A stretch of DNA of 64,000 nt from Phoronis australis (taxonomy: Eukaryota; Phoronida; Phoronidae). The stretch lies in contig NMRA01000067.1 in NCBI GenBank assembly GCA_002633005.1, positions 152,752 through 216,751 of the forward strand. The letters run 5' to 3'. Made by a program: the position numbers and the translations under genes. Under the pieces are notes generated by a model that made no database searches, was not told where the DNA came from, and saw only the letters and a list, made by a program, of their open reading frames with translations. Shown one piece after another: positions 54,501 through 60,500 of this stretch (its first letter is position 1; each line of letters opens with the position of its first letter).

Positions 54501-57500
54501 TAGCAATTTAAACCTGTCTGCTGTTTTATTTTTGAAAAGCTGCTCAATTGCACACAAGCATGGGTAAGCAAGGCTTCAAACAATGCGATTTGCCAACCGA
54601 TGAGTATTAAAAACAAATCCCGCATCATTTTTGCTTTCTCGTGTCAGGTGGATTTCTTTTTTGAAAAGTGAGTAACTACAAAGTGCTGCACCACTGATTT
54701 GGATTTTCCAAAAATACAGACCAGGACCAATTATGCTTTTTTGGCCTTATCTCCTCGGCAAGACGTCATAGAATGATGTTAGATTGAGTAAATCACAACA
54801 TGGCGGACAGAGGATGTTAAGCAACAGAGCATAGTAAACGACTAATTTAAACTTGAATGTACATGCATGAAATTTATCACATATTGAGATACCGTGTTAT
54901 TCTTTACTGTCAAGACTTGAACTCAAATTGTACTCCTTATTGTTAGAGTATGCACCATCACTGTCACATTTTATTCCAGTCCACCCATCTGAAGTCTTCG
55001 TCATCCCCATTCCCAACCCTGCCAAAGCTGGCCAACCAGTGAACATTACGTGCAAGAGTGGCAGCAGTAACCCCGCCTCCACCCTGACATGGCTCAAGAA
55101 TGGAAGTCCCATAGGTGGCGGTGTAGACATGGGTACCATGCCCGATGTATATGGAGGAGTGGCTTCTCTCAGCTAGTAAGATTTTGACCTCTGTTGTCAG
55201 TTGTTAATGTACCCATGACTCCTAAAGTGTGAGCATTACCATGTTTGTATTTCGTTGCAAAGTGAATTTTGACATCGAAAAATATTAAAAATTTCCGTCA
55301 GTGTTAACAAGTTGCCTTTGTTATTTTCATCTCCTGCTGTGTCTAGTTTTTGGGAAAGCTGGTTATTAACGTTGTTCAAGAGTGCAGTGACTAGCAGCTG
55401 TTGTCTTGATGAGTGACATGACTGTCTTGTTGTGTCTCTATTAAGTGTAACTAGTCCTGTGTGTATGTATTACAGTCTATCTATACGGCCATCTGCTGCC
55501 GATGATAAGATGGAATATGGCTGCCGCGCTTCCAACCGTGAAATGGGACGGTCCACTGAGGATGCTATCAAACTGGACGTCACCTGTAAGTCACAATGTC
55601 TGAAATTGGTGGATACTGTCGATTGTAAAGTTTGGTCACTTGCTGGGTCTGTAATTTTCAGGAATCCGTCTTAAAGAAGTAACGATTGTGAATAATCTGT
55701 TCATGAGGGTCAGCCCTCTCAGCGAGCGACCGCTTCGCTATCCCAGTTGCCCGCTGTCGCTCATGACAAAGCCGTCCTAACAATAGCCCTATAGTGAGCC
55801 AGCCAACCACACAAATCGCTTGTGCAGTATTACGTAAGCATTAACTAGGCCTTGAGNCCAAGGCTAATCCTGTCCCCTCCTCCTATACTTGGTATAAGGG
55901 AGCTGAGAAACTGAAACTGAAGCCCATGAGGAGGCGGCGGGAATTGGAGTTGAAACATTTCACAGCGACTGGTGCCCTACTAAACATCACGGGAGTGAAG
56001 AAGGAAGACGCTGCAGACTACTTCTGTGAAGCAACTAATAGTGAGGGGACGACCAAGTTCAAGTTCCAGCTGGATGTGCAATGTATGTTGTTGACCTCTT
56101 GTATCAGTTTCCAAAGTTACATATTGTCCACATAGTTCTCAATGTGTACAGGGTGATATTCCCAGTTAGTCACAACTCATGGATGGCTGTCTTAGAAACC
56201 ATCCGATCTCCATTAAATCTATATATGTAGCAAAGTGCTCCAGTTGTCCTTTCTTGGCTTGGAGTATTCATTTTAGTTGTCAATGTTGTTACTTGCTTAT
56301 GTGACTATTTCATTTAAAGTAAAATCTCACCAATTTGGGACAAAAATAATTGCCGAAATAGATTTTTGCCATTTTTCAAGGACTTCCAGCATTATTGTGC
56401 ATACTCGCAGTTTTTGAAAACTTGAAATCTGAACACAAAAAAGTCATTTATTTTGGTGCTACATATATGTTTCATAGGAAAATTGGTAAAATAAAATTTC
56501 TGTCGTCAGCCTTATTGTGTCCTGAATTGGTAAGGTTAAACTCACCTTCTATTGCCGTGTTTCATGAGATCTGATTTAGTGAGACACGTGTAACCTCATA
56601 CTAGAACCATTAAGACCTTAGCCTTCTTTGCACATTTGCACTTTGAGACCCTTTTCCCATCACTTCGTTATTGGTTGAGCAATGGCTGATCTTTCCCTCT
56701 TCAATTGATTGGCGGTTGAGTAGCGACCACCGACCTCCTTTCCCCTTCACCTCATTGGTGGTTGAGCAATGGGTGACATTTCCCTTGACCTGATTGGTGG
56801 TTGAAGAATGTGTGATCTTATTCTTACAGACCCCGCCGTTATCAGTGCGGCTGTCACACCTGTGATGAAGTCTTCAGGTAACAATGCCACTCTGGAATGC
56901 CAGGTAGACTCCAATCCTGCTGTCGACGCCTCTATGGTATCGTGGTCACGTGAAGGTTACGACATGTCACGTGCCACCATCACATTTGATAGCACTAAGA
57001 AGGCATCAAAACTGTATATTGCCAGCGTTGCCAAGAGTGACACTGGTAACTTTACTTGCACGGCCAACAACAAGATTGGAGACGCAGCTGTGAAGAACAT
57101 AGAGCTGATTATAAAATGTAAGTTGGAGCATCCGATGGATGTGACGTATTTGTTAAATGGCTTGCATTGTAAAATTATTTTGATGTTGGATTGTGAGAAT
57201 TGTTTTCCAAAAGATTTACGCCTATATTCGAGATTCTGAAACGAATGAGAACGTCACTTAGGATTGCGATGTTGTCTAACAGTGTGGAAATGCTTTCATA
57301 AGGAAAAATGTCCTTTTACTCTGAAAACTAGAATTTTCCCATTTTTTCAGCGTGACATTTTTGATACCTACCCTAAATTAATGATAATGTCATTGAGTTA
57401 TTGTAACATTGCATGTTATGTTTGTATGACAGATGCCCCTGAGATAGCCAAGTCTGTGCAGTACAGCAAGTCAGCAGCTGAGATTAATGATAAAGGCAAA

Positions 57501-60500
57501 GTGATCTGTAGGGCCGAAGGTGCTCCACCACCCGTATTTACCTGGTCTAAGGTGAGTGCTACAAACAGGTGATGTGTAGGGACAGTATGCTTGCTACAGT
57601 AGAAGACAAATGTAAGCAGACAAAGTATCATAGCGTAGCTATATGGTCCCTTTTGTTTTTGTTTTTTATAATGTTCAACACTTGGAGTTAAACACAGAAA
57701 GTGATGGAAGGAATTATATCTGGGCATCACTATTGGTCGTAGTATTTGTTTATACTCAACTGTTAAGCCAGGCAGGCTGTTGCATGATTTGTAGGTAGTT
57801 AATATCTCTTGGGAGATATCTTGGCTATGATGTGTGTGTCCTTTTCCCCATCGACTACTTCAGGTTATGCCACTGTCAAATTTTTAAGTCTTAAATTTGT
57901 GTAGAAGCTTCTCAAGAATTCTGTGCATTTTGCCAAATAACTGCATAACTAAAGAAAAAAATATAGTCAATATTTTCTGAACGTAGAGAGCCTGTACCTA
58001 TTGATTTTCAAGTTCATGTTAATCTGCCATTAATTTGGTTATGTGACCATGTTTTTTCATAAAATTTAGCATAAATGAAACATTCAGTCATAGCAAAACA
58101 ATGGTTTCAATTACTTGATCAAATTTCATTTGATATAGATGTTCCAGGTGAAATTTTAAATCGCTGTCTCAGTTTTCTAAAATATCATTTCATTGTTGTT
58201 TTATGCAACTTCTCGGCTCTTTCATGAAAATCATTTTTTTAAATTTCCTTATGCAAAAGTTGAACAAAACTAAAAACAATTCCTAACTGTGGAGAACAAT
58301 GCATAAATCTCACTATTGGAAAGTCGCATATGAGCCATTTCTGAGTTATGGTATTCCAAAGTTTGCCATATTTGAACATTTCCCTAGGGTTCTACAAAAA
58401 CTGAAGTGACATAACATGATATGTGAGTAATGATCTGTATTGCAGAAAGGCGTGGTGTTGAGGGGTGCCAAGGGGACCAAGTATGAGATAGACAGGGTGA
58501 AGATAGACTCTGTTCATTACAACAGTATCCTAACAGTATATAATGTGACGTGGAATGACTACAGTGATTATGAATGTATAGCCAAGAACGAGCTGGGACA
58601 GGATACCTACACTATTACTCTGGATGGAACTAGTAAGTTATAGTGGGTCTTAAAGCAGAGCACAGTGATAGTGTGATACTGTAGTGCTTCAGGCTGATTA
58701 GTGCGTATAGTGGCTCCACCTAGCAGTTGGGGAAACATACTCAGTTGTTGAACCAGAGACCGCTTAGCTTGTCATGTGACGTGATCAAAATGCACCTTCA
58801 TTCAGCGCAGCTTCTTGTGTTGCTTAGATTGCTAAACAATGAAAGTCAATGTTTTTTTACTAAAAGTATGGGTGGCCAGATGTCTTTAGATGTATTTCTG
58901 TGCTAAATGCTGTTCTCATTCCTCATAAGTAGTGCATGCACCATTAATCCAGTGTCGTGGTGTGCTTCAGTTTCTCGGATCTTGTTGTGCCGTTAAGTTT
59001 CACCGAGCAAACAAAGTGAGTGACTCGTGAGCTGCACTGAATCAAAAATGCAGAAAACTGACGTAAACCAGGTGACACGTCCCAAAATTCAACAGTGCCA
59101 TTTCTGATTCTGCCATATTTACCCACAATGCTGCACATTTGTACATGCTTATGACTATTTTACAGGAAAGTTACTTTGACATTCCTCATGCTAATGCTAA
59201 TGCTAGTTAAGTTGCACAGTGATTTGAAATGCTATCTTCAAGAAGGTGACTGTGTTGGGTGGGACACGATATGTCGTTCTTCTCAGCTCAGAAACTTAAT
59301 TGACTACTCATCAAAATCTAGGCCGACTGTGCAATGTGTCTTTTCTACTTCGGCAAAAGAGGAGAGTTTAATTCAGGGTGTGACTATTTTGTCAATTCAG
59401 AAATGTTGCGTGAATATTGAATGAGGTATACGAGATGAACAATTAGATTGGAAATCAAATGGTTTGGGAATAATAGCCAAATAATAATGAATAGAATCAT
59501 CTCCTAAAAGTTTCAATGCCTTAAGTGTAGACCACTAGCTGTTTCCTTAAGCTCCAAACTATAAGAACTTTCTGTATTTTTATTAGAAAATGATTTTCCC
59601 TTCCAAAATCTGCATCACCATAAATAACAAATTGTTATCACTAAGTTTTTTCAGGTGTTTAAAAATGTGCGTTCACACCCAATTTTTCAAGGAAACGCTT
59701 CACGCCCTAACCAACAAAATTAAGAAGTTATAGTTTTCCCTTGAAACTAGCAGCAATAGTCGGTCACTCTCCTGTCTTTGTGTTTTAATGTAAACCCTTC
59801 CACTTTGTTCACCTATTATTACCTAATACATTTGTATCCGTTCTCTCCCTAGAAACCGGTGGTGGGTAACTAATATGAAATAGTTTAAAAAGATCACTTG
59901 GTATTCAATGTTATCGTTTATTGTTATGGGTATTTTATTGTTTCTATTTTTCAGTGTACGGTTGTTCTCCTCTCATTTCGCTCAAAAATAATTGCTGAAA
60001 TTCTGATTTTTCCATTTTTCAAAGCCTGGTTTCTTAACTGCGAGTAATGGAACCTTTACTAATTGTTGTTTTGGTCTTGGAATTGTAAATATTTAGCCAT
60101 CCAAGTTCATATAATTAAAAAAATTAAATCTGTTCAACTGAACTATTATACTAAAGATGCTTAAGCCTTTGGGAGCGTCCCGTTGTTTTATGACATCTGC
60201 ACTGGGCTTTTTTCTCAATATTTATTTTTGCGACGCAATTTGCCTGAGTAGCCTTGAACTTGTTGGCTGTACTTTACGCTAAATTAGTGAAGAACTACCG
60301 TACTCACTCACAAATCGTGCGTTCAAATAGCGCTGTGCATTGTTCACAACTTTAGAATATATGGAACGTTGGATGTTTTGAGAGATGGGTGTCATTTTAC
60401 TGTGCTGTCTTGAGATAGTGGTTTGTGTTGATTAATAGCATGTTTGGTTGTGTCATGGCTTAGTAACTGAGAACTAAGTAGTTCAACTGCCTTGTGGGAA

